Below are positions 53,261-64,000 of a stretch of 64,000 nt of DNA, in pieces. The translations under genes and the position numbers were made by a program. The notes under the pieces are model-generated. The model made no database searches and was not told the origin of the DNA. It was given only the letters and a program-made list of their open reading frames with translations. Origin of the DNA: CAZUHB01 sp964620445 (GTDB lineage: Bacteria > Planctomycetota > B15-G4 > CAYZWU01); the NCBI GenBank assembly GCA_964620445.1, contig CAZUHB010000020.1:33120-97119 (forward strand). The letters are read 5' to 3'. Each line of letters opens with the position of its first letter. Within the stretch, counting starts at the first letter, position 1.

Positions 53261-53547
53261 GTGGGCGCTCCTTCTTTGAAAAATTATCCCGTTTCTTGCT
53301 GTGCGGCCCAGCTGTCGGAACCGGGCCGATTCAAGGAGTAAAAGATCCGGATATCCGAGTTTTTTTTAATAGCCGCCAAACCATGTGCGCAATCGAAAAG
53401 GCTTATTTTAACCGGAAAATAAGTAGGAAATTAAGTATAAACCCCGACCAAATCAGAGGAAAAAGAGGTCAACCTAAATCCCTATTTAACAAGTAGGAAT
53501 ACAAATTGTCTTTTTTTTAGGGATCATCGTCCGCCCTGGGGAGAGGG

Positions 53548-56500
53548 TCACGAATCGTGCTTCGGTTCGATGTGCTTGCTTCGCTCGGCTTCCCACTTTT
53601 TCAGCTCTTCCACGCGCGATCTTTTTTTATAGAAAGCGATCAACTCGTCCACGGTGGTGAGGATATCGCTTCTGCTGGGAACTCTCTGCCCGGTGAAGAT
53701 CCGATACGCGTCCAGGAGAGCTTTCTCGGCACCCTCGGGATCCTTTCCGGCGAGGCTCAGCGCCATGCCGTAACGAAGGCTGGCGATCCCGATCAGTTCG
53801 TGCCCGGGAGCGAGGGCCGACCGGGCATTGTCGAGAACGCGCCGCGCTTCGACCACGGCCGGGGCAAACTCTTCCTTGACGAGGTAGATCTTGACAAGCT
53901 CGAGGCGGCACCAGATCGTGGTGACGTGGTTTTCGCCCAGCGCCGCGGCAGACCGTTCGACTTCGTCGAGCAGGATCGTCTCCGCCTCGTCGTGGAATCC
54001 GAGCCCTCCCCGGACGCGCCCCAGCGAGATCCGGGCGAGACGGGTGCGGTAGTGGTTCTGGCCCAGGACCTTGTCGGTCAGGTCGACCAGCCGGATCCAG
54101 ACCGGTTCGGCCAGGTCGTAGCGGTGGATTTTTGAATAGAGCAAACCGAGCCGCTGCAGGGCGAAGATGGTCAGCGTATTCTCGCTGCCGAGCTTCTTCT
54201 CGTATGCATCCACGGCACGATGGAACATCTCCTCGGCACTGTCGAACCGTTCGAGCTGTTGATGAAGAACCGCCAGATTGGTCAGCACGATGAGCGTATC
54301 GTGATGCTCCCTGCCGAAGAGGCGTTCGCAGGTCAGGAGAACCTTGCCGGTCATCTCTTCCGCCTCGTCGAGCCGGCCCATCGCCTTGTAGAGGAGGGCC
54401 AGACTGTTGCGCGTCGACAGCGTGTCCAAGTGATCGGGGCCAAACTCATTCTCCTGGGCTGCGAGCGCTTCGGCAAAGAGGAGCTCGGCCTCGGCCAACC
54501 TCCCCAGCTGGCGCAAAAGCCCAGCCTGCCTCACGGTTAAAAAGAGGGTGCTCCGGTGGGTTTCGCCGTAGAGCCTTCGGACCGTGGGCACGATCTCCTG
54601 ATAAATCTCGAACGCCTCGTCGAACCGTTTCATCCGGTGGAAGATCGTGGCCCGCTGGGAGTGCGCCATGAGACGGGAATAGTCTTCCTCTTCGAAAATC
54701 CGGTCCGCGACCTGGATCGCCATGAGGGAGAATTCCTCGGCCTTCTCGAGCTGCCCCCGATTCAGATGATTCACGCTGATACCTTGCAGAGTCGCGTAAT
54801 GGAGTTCGTGGTCCTCGCCGACCACACGCGTCAAGATGTCGAGACACTCCTCATAGAGTTGCAGCGATCGGTCCATCGCGCCGGCCGTCTGTTCGCTCAT
54901 GGCGAGGCCGGCCATGAACTCGAGAGTGAGCTGATCGTCGTTGCCGAAGACCTCCCGGCAAATCGCCAGGCCTTCTTCATAGAGGTCGTTTCCTTCATTG
55001 CTGGAACCGAGGTTTTCGTAACTCGCGGCAAGTCGACACATCGATTCGAGGGTTTTGCGGTGGCGCGCCCCGAGTGTGTCGCGCAGGATCGTCGTGCTCT
55101 TTTCGAGTTGATCGGCCGCGTCCTGGTACTCACCGAGACTGTCGAAGCTCCGTCCCAGCGAGTACCGGATCGCCGCTTCCACGATCGGTACCGCGCTGCG
55201 GCGCGCGTCGAACCGGTCCGCGGCGCGGCGGACCGCGTCGCGCATGAGGATGTCGCGATTCGTTGGATTCTTCATGATGTCGACAGAGCGCAAGAGATCG
55301 TCATTGAGGAACTCGTTGACCGCCTCGGCCTCGTCGCGGGCGAGTTCTGCCTCGATACGAGCTTGATCCGCGTCGGCCCTGGCCTGTTCGGTGAAAGCGA
55401 GCGCTTCCTCGAGGTCCTTCTTCGCGTCAGTGACGGCGACGAGCGCCTCGCCCCGCTGTACGGCCAGCACACCGGCGATGACCGCGCCCGCGACCGCCAC
55501 CAGAAAGACGGCCGCGGCCCCGCCCACGATCGCCTTGTTCCGCCGCGCGAACTTTCGCAGCTGGTACGTCATGCTCGGCGGCCTCGCTTCCACGGGCTCG
55601 TCGTTCAGATAGCGGCGGATGTCGGCGCCGAATGCCGCCGCCGTGGGATAGCGGCGCTCCTTGTCCTTGTCGAGCGCCTTGGCGAAGATCGTTTCCACGT
55701 CGCCGCGGCAGGAGCGGTCGATCGATCCGAGGCGGGTCGGCTCCTCTTCCTGGATGATCCGGACCGCGTCGGTGATCGTCTTGCGCCGCACGTCGAGCGG
55801 CAGCGACCGGGTGAGGAGTTCGTAACCGATCACACCGAGGGCGTAGACGTCGCTGCGCGTGTCGATCTGCACCGGATCACCCGAGGCCTGCTCCGGGCTC
55901 ATGTAGGGGAGCGTTCCGATGATCTGGCCCGTGCCGGTCTGCATGGTCACGGCCTGCACATCGCCCTCGATGGTGCGCGCCACGCCGAAGTCGAGAACCT
56001 TGGGCTGCCCGTCGCCGGTAACGAGAATGTTGGCGGGTTTGAGATCGCGGTGGACCACTCCACGCTGGTGGGCGTGTTCGATGGCGTCGAGTATCCGCGC
56101 CAGGAGATCGAGTCGCTCGCGCAAACCGAGTCCTGCCTCGTCCGCGTAGTCCACGACCGCTGATCCGCTGACGAACTCCATGGCGAAAAAGGGGACGGTG
56201 CGGCCGTTGATCTCGGTCGTGCCCGCCTCGTGGATCTGGGCGATCCCCGGGTGCTGGAGCCGCCCGAGCACGTGCGCCTCGTGCTCGAAGCGCTGCAAGA
56301 GCCCGCGGGTGATGAAGGTCGGACGGATGATCTTGACCGCCACGGTCCGCCGCGGATTCTCCTGGACCGCCTCGTAGACCGCGCCCATCCCTCCCTCGGC
56401 GATCAGGCGGACCGGCTCATAGGGTCCGATCCGATCCGGAAGGAAACAATCGCCGGCGGAGGACCCGGTCTCCCGCTCGGCCGGGGGTGAATCATCGCCA

Positions 56501-56694
56501 AAGGCCACGGCGGGCTCGAGAAGGTCCTTCGAGTCGTCGTGGGCGTGCAAAAGGCGCAGAACGTCGGCGAGGAGTTCCTCGTCGCTGTCGCACCGCGCTC
56601 TCAGAAAAGCTTCCCGCTCCCCCGGTGGATTCTCGAGCGCCGCGGTGAAAAGGGACTGCAACGTTTTCCAGCGATCGTTTCCGTCTCCGGTCAC
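53548..56694 (-). CDS. Ser/Thr protein kinase with TPR tail
   Basis: 1048 aa from a GTG at 56694 that overlaps the stop of the sigma gene (GTGA). Kinase domain at about 90-350: 'LIAEGGMGAVYEAVQENPRR', VAVKII, 'VVHRDLKPANILVTGDGQPK' with DFG, and 'GTLPYMSPEQASG'. A membrane helix follows near 395-420 ('GGAAAVFLVAVAGAVIAGVL'), then an acidic coiled coil and about 12 TPR-like repeats, e.g. 'AAIRYSLGRSFDSLGEYQDA'-type units and 'LALLYKAMGRLDEAEEMTGK'. This is a typical Planctomycetota sensor kinase: cytoplasmic kinase, outer TPR sensor. Probably acts on the sigma factor at 56691. Confidence 0.93.
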   Translation of the reverse strand: MTGDGNDRWKTLQSLFTAALENPPGEREAFLRARCDSDEELLADVLRLLHAHDDSKDLLEPAVAFGDDSPPAERETGSSAGDCFLPDRIGPYEPVRLIAEGGMGAVYEAVQENPRRTVAVKIIRPTFITRGLLQRFEHEAHVLGRLQHPGIAQIHEAGTTEINGRTVPFFAMEFVSGSAVVDYADEAGLGLRERLDLLARILDAIEHAHQRGVVHRDLKPANILVTGDGQPKVLDFGVARTIEGDVQAVTMQTGTGQIIGTLPYMSPEQASGDPVQIDTRSDVYALGVIGYELLTRSLPLDVRRKTITDAVRIIQEEEPTRLGSIDRSCRGDVETIFAKALDKDKERRYPTAAAFGADIRRYLNDEPVEARPPSMTYQLRKFARRNKAIVGGAAAVFLVAVAGAVIAGVLAVQRGEALVAVTDAKKDLEEALAFTEQARADADQARIEAELARDEAEAVNEFLNDDLLRSVDIMKNPTNRDILMRDAVRRAADRFDARRSAVPIVEAAIRYSLGRSFDSLGEYQDAADQLEKSTTILRDTLGARHRKTLESMCRLAASYENLGSSNEGNDLYEEGLAICREVFGNDDQLTLEFMAGLAMSEQTAGAMDRSLQLYEECLDILTRVVGEDHELHYATLQGISVNHLNRGQLEKAEEFSLMAIQVADRIFEEEDYSRLMAHSQRATIFHRMKRFDEAFEIYQEIVPTVRRLYGETHRSTLFLTVRQAGLLRQLGRLAEAELLFAEALAAQENEFGPDHLDTLSTRNSLALLYKAMGRLDEAEEMTGKVLLTCERLFGREHHDTLIVLTNLAVLHQQLERFDSAEEMFHRAVDAYEKKLGSENTLTIFALQRLGLLYSKIHRYDLAEPVWIRLVDLTDKVLGQNHYRTRLARISLGRVRGGLGFHDEAETILLDEVERSAAALGENHVTTIWCRLELVKIYLVKEEFAPAVVEARRVLDNARSALAPGHELIGIASLRYGMALSLAGKDPEGAEKALLDAYRIFTGQRVPSRSDILTTVDELIAFYKKRSRVEELKKWEAERSKHIEPKHDS

Positions 56695-57281
56695 CCTTCG
56701 CCTCCAGTCATCTGGCTGCAGAGCCAGGCCCGCGCGAATCGCCATTCGTCCTTGATCGTGGTGGGCGCGAGAGAGAGGGCCCGTGCGGTCTGGTCGATGG
56801 TCAAGCCTGCAAAGTAGCGGAGCATCACGATCCGCGACTTGCGCGGATCGCGCTCCTCGAGTTTGCGCAGCGCGGCGTCGAGGGCGAGCATGGTGGCGGG
56901 TGCGGGCTCTGTGACCACGGCGTCGATCGATTCGAGGGGAAGGCGATCCTGGCCCCCGCCGCGCTTCGCGGCCTGCTTGCGCCGCGCCCGGTCGACGAGA
57001 ATCCGGCGCATGGCGCGCGCCGCGGCGCCGAAGAAGTGCCCCCGGCTGTTCCAGTGCACGTCGCCGTTCCCCACGAGGCGGAGGTAGGCCTCGTGAACGA
57101 GCGCCGTGGGCTGCAGGGTCTGGCCCGGTGTCTCGCGGCTCATCCTGGACCGCGCCAGCTGGCGCAATTCGTCATAAACGAGCGGCAGCAGGTCGTCCGC
57201 CGCGGGGGTGTCTCCACCGCTCGCGGCGTTCAACAAGCGTGTGACCTCGGTCGCGCGATCCTTGTTCCGGGGTTGTGGCAA
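56691..57281 (-). CDS. ECF sigma factor (Sig-70_X6-like), coupled to a kinase
   Basis: 196 aa from the TTG at 57281, chosen because AAGGAGGAGCCC lies just upstream; no other start has such a site. Region 2: 'PTALVHEAYLRLVGNGDVHW', 'FFGAAARAMRRILVDRARRK'; region 4: 'IVMLRYFAGLTIDQTARAL'. The family is widespread in Planctomycetota and Acidobacteria and often paired with kinases. The GTGA overlap with the kinase gene supports a functional pair. It is divergent from the FG-GAP gene, so the 195 bp at 57282-57476 may hold two promoters. Confidence 0.92.
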   Translation of the reverse strand: MPQPRNKDRATEVTRLLNAASGGDTPAADDLLPLVYDELRQLARSRMSRETPGQTLQPTALVHEAYLRLVGNGDVHWNSRGHFFGAAARAMRRILVDRARRKQAAKRGGGQDRLPLESIDAVVTEPAPATMLALDAALRKLEERDPRKSRIVMLRYFAGLTIDQTARALSLAPTTIKDEWRFARAWLCSQMTGGEG

Positions 57282-57476
57282 AGGGCTCCTCCTTGACAAA
57301 GTTAATAGTCCAGGGATCGAGAAATACAATGTCCGAGTCGCCCCGGGAGGGCAGAATCGAAAAATTCTCCCAAAATTTCCGGCTCTTCTCCTCCCCGATT
57401 GCGCACTGGCCTTTGTGATTCGAATCAGGCAAACACCTAAAAATCTGTTTTTCCATGAAGGAAAGGAATAACCAAG

Positions 57477-59132
57477 ATGAGTCATTTCAAGAAATCAACA
57501 GCGATTCGCATCGTGGCCGCGGCCTTCGTTTTCGCCCTTTTCGGTGCCGGAGCTCCAGCGTGGAGCCAGCAATACGAAGACGCTCTCCTCCTCGCGTCGG
57601 ACGGTTTGGAAGGCGATTACTTCGGCAATTCGGTTGCGGTCTCGGGCGATGTGGCCGTGATCGGCGCGCCCTTCCACGACGACCCCTACTACACCGCGGG
57701 TTCGGCCTATGTCTTTCGTTACGATCCAGGCACGGACACGTGGATCGAGGAGGCACGGATCGTCGGATCGGACACCTATTGGGGCGACCGCTTCGGTTGG
57801 TCCGTGGCCATTTCGGGCGACGTGATCCTGGTCGGCGCACCGCACGATGACCTCAACTCGAGCAACGGCGAAGCGGGCGCCGCCTATCTGTTCCGCTACG
57901 ACGCGGGGAGCGGCACCTGGCTCGAGGAGCAGAAGATCGTTGCCTTCGACCGCGACGGCGGGGACGTATTCGGAAATTCCGTCGCGATCTCGGGCGGCGT
58001 GGCGGCGATCGGCGCGCCCAACCAGGACGATGGCGGTGTGCAGTCTGGATCAGCTTACATCTTTCGCTACGACTCAGGCTCGGGACTATGGTCCGAGGAA
58101 CAGCAGCTCTTCGCCCCTGACCCCTCCGACTGGGATAATCTCGGCGAGAGAGTGGCAATCTCGAACAACGTTGCCATTGCGGGAGCGCCCGGCGACGACG
58201 ACAACGGCACCGATTCCGGATCGGCATATCTTTTCCGCTTCGACGCGGGCTCGGGTACGTGGAGCCATGAAGAGATGCTTTACGCCTCGGACGGCGAAGC
58301 GGGCGACGTCTTCGGATTCTCGGTCGCCGCCTCGAACGACAGGGTTCTGATCGGTGCGACCGGCGATGACGATAACGGCACGGCAGCGGGCGCCGCCTAC
58401 GTGTTCGCCTACGACTCGGGATCGGGAACGTGGTCCGAGGAAGGAAAGATCCTCCCGGTGGACGGAGACGTGAGCGCGGCGTTCGGTACTTCCGTTGCTC
58501 TCGACAATGACCGTGCCCTGATCGGCGCGTACCGCGACGATGCGCCCGGTTTCAATTCCGGGTCTGCCTACACGTTCGCCTTCGATTCCGGTTCCGGCGT
58601 TTGGAACGAGGAGGCGAAGCTCGTCGCGTCCACTGGCGCGGACGGGGATGAGCTCGGCCTCAGCGTGGGGCTCTCGGGCAACACCGCCCTGGCCGGCGCG
58701 GGCCGCGACGACGATCTCGGTCCCGAATCGGGCGCAGTGTTCGTCTACGATTTGACTCCCCAGGTCTTTCAGCTCGACATCAAGGCCAATGACCTCGACA
58801 GCGGCGTGGTGGTTCTCAGCACGGAGAAGGTCGTGATGACGATCGACGTCATCGCCGGAGACCAGGCCGGGACCGCCGTCGATGTCTGGGTCGTGGGACA
58901 GAATACGACCAATGGTTACTGGTGGAGCCATTCGCTGGGAGTGTGGACGCGCCGTCTCGACACCGCCTACCTCACGGGCAGCCTCGTCGATATCTCCGAC
59001 ACCGTGCTCGATGCCTATCTGCCTCCGAGCCAGTACAAGGCATGGCTCGCCGTGGAAACCGCGCCGAACGGTCTGCTCGATATCGCGGCGCTTCTCGATC
59101 ACGACGTGGTCGATATCGAGGTCCTGCCCTGA
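57477..59132 (+). CDS. Secreted FG-GAP (integrin-like) repeat protein
   Basis: 551 aa with a signal peptide (about 1-30, ending 'AGAPAWSQ'). Seven FG-GAP repeats of about 55 aa each, e.g. 'DYFGNSVAVSGDVAVIGAP', 'DVFGFSVAASNDRVLIGATG', with calcium-binding-like Asp clusters (DDDNGT), form a predicted seven-blade integrin-type propeller up to about residue 430. The last 120 residues form a separate beta-rich domain ('FQLDIKANDLDSGVVVLSTE'). It lies between the two sigma-kinase pairs and could be a target of one of them. The RAYT repeat copy D begins 14 bp after the stop. Confidence 0.88.
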   Translation: MSHFKKSTAIRIVAAAFVFALFGAGAPAWSQQYEDALLLASDGLEGDYFGNSVAVSGDVAVIGAPFHDDPYYTAGSAYVFRYDPGTDTWIEEARIVGSDTYWGDRFGWSVAISGDVILVGAPHDDLNSSNGEAGAAYLFRYDAGSGTWLEEQKIVAFDRDGGDVFGNSVAISGGVAAIGAPNQDDGGVQSGSAYIFRYDSGSGLWSEEQQLFAPDPSDWDNLGERVAISNNVAIAGAPGDDDNGTDSGSAYLFRFDAGSGTWSHEEMLYASDGEAGDVFGFSVAASNDRVLIGATGDDDNGTAAGAAYVFAYDSGSGTWSEEGKILPVDGDVSAAFGTSVALDNDRALIGAYRDDAPGFNSGSAYTFAFDSGSGVWNEEAKLVASTGADGDELGLSVGLSGNTALAGAGRDDDLGPESGAVFVYDLTPQVFQLDIKANDLDSGVVVLSTEKVVMTIDVIAGDQAGTAVDVWVVGQNTTNGYWWSHSLGVWTRRLDTAYLTGSLVDISDTVLDAYLPPSQYKAWLAVETAPNGLLDIAALLDHDVVDIEVLP

Positions 59133-59145
59133 GTCCGAACGCTTC

Positions 59146-59301
59146 ATACGGTGCCAGGCTCGATTCGTCGGGTTTAGGGCGGGGAAACGGGGGGGGGGGC
59201 GGGGGGGGCGCGCCGGACGGCGGCGNNNNNNNNNNGCGCGTCATACGGTGCCTGGCACCGTATGACGCGCCAAGACCGACGAATCGAGCCTGGCACCGTA
59301 T
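59146..59301. repeat. RAYT-type inverted repeat, copy D, with assembly gap
   Basis: Left arm ATACGGTGCCAGGCTCG... from 59146, right arm ending GAGCCTGGCACCGTAT at 59301, with ten N at 59226-59235 between. The G-rich run left of the gap (59185-59225) looks like low-quality contig-end sequence. Right of the gap is the near-palindrome GCGCGTCATACGGTGCC and its mirror. Confidence 0.88.
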
Positions 59302-59372
59302 GTCACATCGATGTTATATTGGGATCTTGGTGTTAGGCGCTATCCTGACAGCTTGATTGGACAACTCGAGGA

Positions 59373-59950
59373 ATGGGAACAGAATCCCCCAGAGAGATCA
59401 CCGAGATGCTCGCGCGCGTCGAGCAGGGCGACGAGTCGGCCATTGCGACTCTGCTGCCCAGGGTGTACGGCGAGCTGCGCGCCCTCGCGGGGAGTTACTT
59501 CAGAAGCGAACGTCCCGAGCACACGCTCCAGCCCACGGCCCTGGTGCACGAGGCCTATGTCCGGCTGGCCGGATCGGAGTCCGCCGGCTGGGAGAACCGG
59601 GCCCACTTCTTCGCCATCGCCGCCCAGGTCATGCGCAGGGTGCTGACCGACCATGCGCGGGCCAAAAAATCTTCCAAGCGCGGCAGCGGCCACAAGCGCA
59701 TCACCCTGTCGGGATTGCTGACGCCGTCCAGCGAGGAGATGCAGATCGACCTCTTCGCTCTCGACGAGGCCATGACAAGGCTGTCGGAACTCTTTCCGCG
59801 GCAGGGGCGGATCGTCGAGATGCGCTTTCTGGGCGGCCTCGACGAGAACGAAGTCGCCTACGTGCTGGGAGTGACGACGCGTACGGTCCAGCGGGACTGG
59901 CGCATGGCCAAGGCCTTTCTTCGCGTCGAGCTGAAAGGCGGCAGCCGGGA

Positions 59951-59954
<4 letters not shown>
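59373..59954 (+). CDS. ECF sigma factor (Sig-70_X6-like), coupled to a kinase
   Basis: 193 aa. 'RPEHTLQPTALVHEAYVRLA', 'FFAIAAQVMRRVLTDHARAK' and 'IVEMRFLGGLDENEVAYVLG' with the DNA-binding helix 'VTTRTVQRDWRMAKAFLRVE' show regions 2 and 4 of the same family as the sigma factor at 56691, with which it is paralogous. The stop TGA overlaps the GTG of the kinase gene. Copy D of the repeat lies just upstream (71 bp), in its probable promoter region. Confidence 0.92.
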
Positions 59955-63382
<3,428 letters not shown>

Positions 63383-63392
63383 AGGAAAAAAC

Positions 63393-63977
63393 ATGCCGCT
63401 GAACTTCGATTCGGTCAGTCACGGAACGGTCGCTTTCGGTTTTTTCAACATCGATGCGGACATGCTGCTGCTCGAGCACTATTTTTTCTTCTCCACCGAG
63501 TTCTGCTCCCGCCTTTTGCACCTCGCTGATGAAGCGGAACCCGCCGTTCTCGAAGGCTACTCCATCGAAAACCCTGCCCGGATCGGAAACCTGATCGAGG
63601 CGATTCACGGTTATCGTTTAACCGGATTTATCGGCGAAGTTTACGAAAAGTTTCCCTTTCCCGAAAAGCCGGAAGATTTCAAACAGAAGCCGGAAGGATC
63701 GGAGAACCAGGAGCTCATCCGGTCGATAATCGAGAAGCATGCCCGACCGGTGTCGATCCCTCTGACAGCGGACAGGGGCAGGAGAGAGGCAGCGATCGGT
63801 GAATTTCGTTTTACCCAGAAATCCTTTCACGAATTGATCCGGTACGTGTGGCGCGGAGGATTTCCGCGCTGGAGAGACGAACAGAGGCCGGGTTATCTGG
63901 TCGATTTCGGGCAACGAGTGGATTCTTCGCACTTCTGGTTGTTCGATACGGAGCCTGGCTCGATTCGTCGGTCTTAG
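63393..63977 (+). CDS. Hypothetical protein ending inside a RAYT repeat
   Basis: 194 aa, ATG at 63393 with GAAGGAAAAAAC before it, 10 bp after the kinase stop and probably co-transcribed. The protein begins 'NFDSVSHGTVAFGFFNIDAD' and continues with mixed helices and strands; no family was recognised. The last ten residues and the stop come from the repeat copy at 63946, so the natural C-terminus may have been lost or replaced. Confidence 0.65.
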   Translation: MPLNFDSVSHGTVAFGFFNIDADMLLLEHYFFFSTEFCSRLLHLADEAEPAVLEGYSIENPARIGNLIEAIHGYRLTGFIGEVYEKFPFPEKPEDFKQKPEGSENQELIRSIIEKHARPVSIPLTADRGRREAAIGEFRFTQKSFHELIRYVWRGGFPRWRDEQRPGYLVDFGQRVDSSHFWLFDTEPGSIRRS

Positions 63978-64000
63978 CGCGTCACTCGGTGCCTGGCACC
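63946..64000. repeat. RAYT-type repeat, copy E (cut by the window edge)
   Basis: ATACGGAGCCTGGCTCGATT through GGTGCCTGGCACC at the last base matches the left arm of the RAYT element (19676). Since copies C and D are interrupted by assembly gaps at this motif, the right edge of the window may be another contig break. Confidence 0.85.

Noticed and set aside
51383..53341. Plus-strand open frame of 652 codons opposite the flavoprotein gene
   Set aside because: Antisense shadow; the minus strand carries intact FAD, NAD and 4Fe-4S motifs.
53347..53367. CGGATATCCG palindrome followed by eight T
   Set aside because: The palindrome has no loop and a weak stem, and no plus-strand gene ends there, so a terminator call is not supported.

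Overview
The window is high-GC bacterial chromosome, probably part of a metagenome-assembled scaffold because it holds two 10-base N gaps. The gene content points to a Gram-negative bacterium of the Planctomycetota (Phycisphaerae-like) or a neighbouring phylum. The main clues are ECF sigma factors coupled to Ser/Thr kinases with TPR or WD40 tails, a kinase-FGE fusion, a VIT-VWA-HEAT protein, Sel1-repeat and bead-like repeat lipoproteins, heptosyltransferase-like enzymes and a POTRA protein. This assignment is an inference; no rRNA or tRNA was seen.

Layout. 1-0.9 kb: end of an FtsX/MacB-type permease. 0.9-5.7 kb (minus strand): a RiPP-type gene cluster of a PqqD-like leader-binding protein, a 48-aa precursor, a lasso-type B2 cysteine protease, two radical SAM enzymes and a GT9 glycosyltransferase. 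It has no McjC-type lactam synthetase, so it is not an ordinary lasso cluster. 6.3-10.5 kb: an alkaline-phosphatase/sulfatase-superfamily enzyme and the copper P-type ATPase CcoI, preceded by a decayed copy of a small gene from the cbb3 operon. 10.9-15.3 kb: a second GT9, a methyltransferase and a third radical SAM enzyme in AT-richer DNA with IS66-like and possible IS91-like remnants. 15.9-19.7 kb: VIT-VWA-HEAT protein. 19.7-21.0 kb: a REP-associated tyrosine transposase (RAYT) inside 55-bp terminal inverted repeats. 21.0-36.6 kb: ECF sigma factor and a run of secreted or lipid-anchored proteins (bead-repeat lipoproteins, a POTRA protein, Sel1 proteins, one of them broken), with a duplicated 175-bp leader and a tandem operator-like palindrome. 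36.7-39.5 kb: a kinase-FGE fusion broken by one stop and two frameshifts. 39.6-41.1 kb: MATE transporter. 42.6-53.3 kb (minus strand): a long respiratory gene cluster. 53.5-63.4 kb: two divergently arranged sigma-kinase pairs around an FG-GAP repeat protein, then a hypothetical gene that runs into a copy of the RAYT repeat.

How genes fit together. The respiratory genes combine a b6f-like cytochrome bc complex (Rieske, split cytochrome b, five-heme cytochrome c), a diheme cytochrome c, a cbb3 oxidase (CcoN, CcoO, a heme-less CcoP-like subunit), assembly factors (CcoS, CcoG, a SafE-like protein; CcoI lies 32 kb away) and a GltD-like flavoprotein with 4Fe-4S sites. They look like one low-oxygen quinol-oxidising chain. 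Each sigma-kinase pair shares a GTGA stop/start overlap, which suggests that the kinase controls its sigma factor.

The most promising undescribed system is the RiPP-type cluster at 0.9-5.7 kb, whose precursor gene is too short for ordinary ORF calling. The second theme is the RAYT inverted repeat: it recurs at both assembly gaps and at the right edge of the window.
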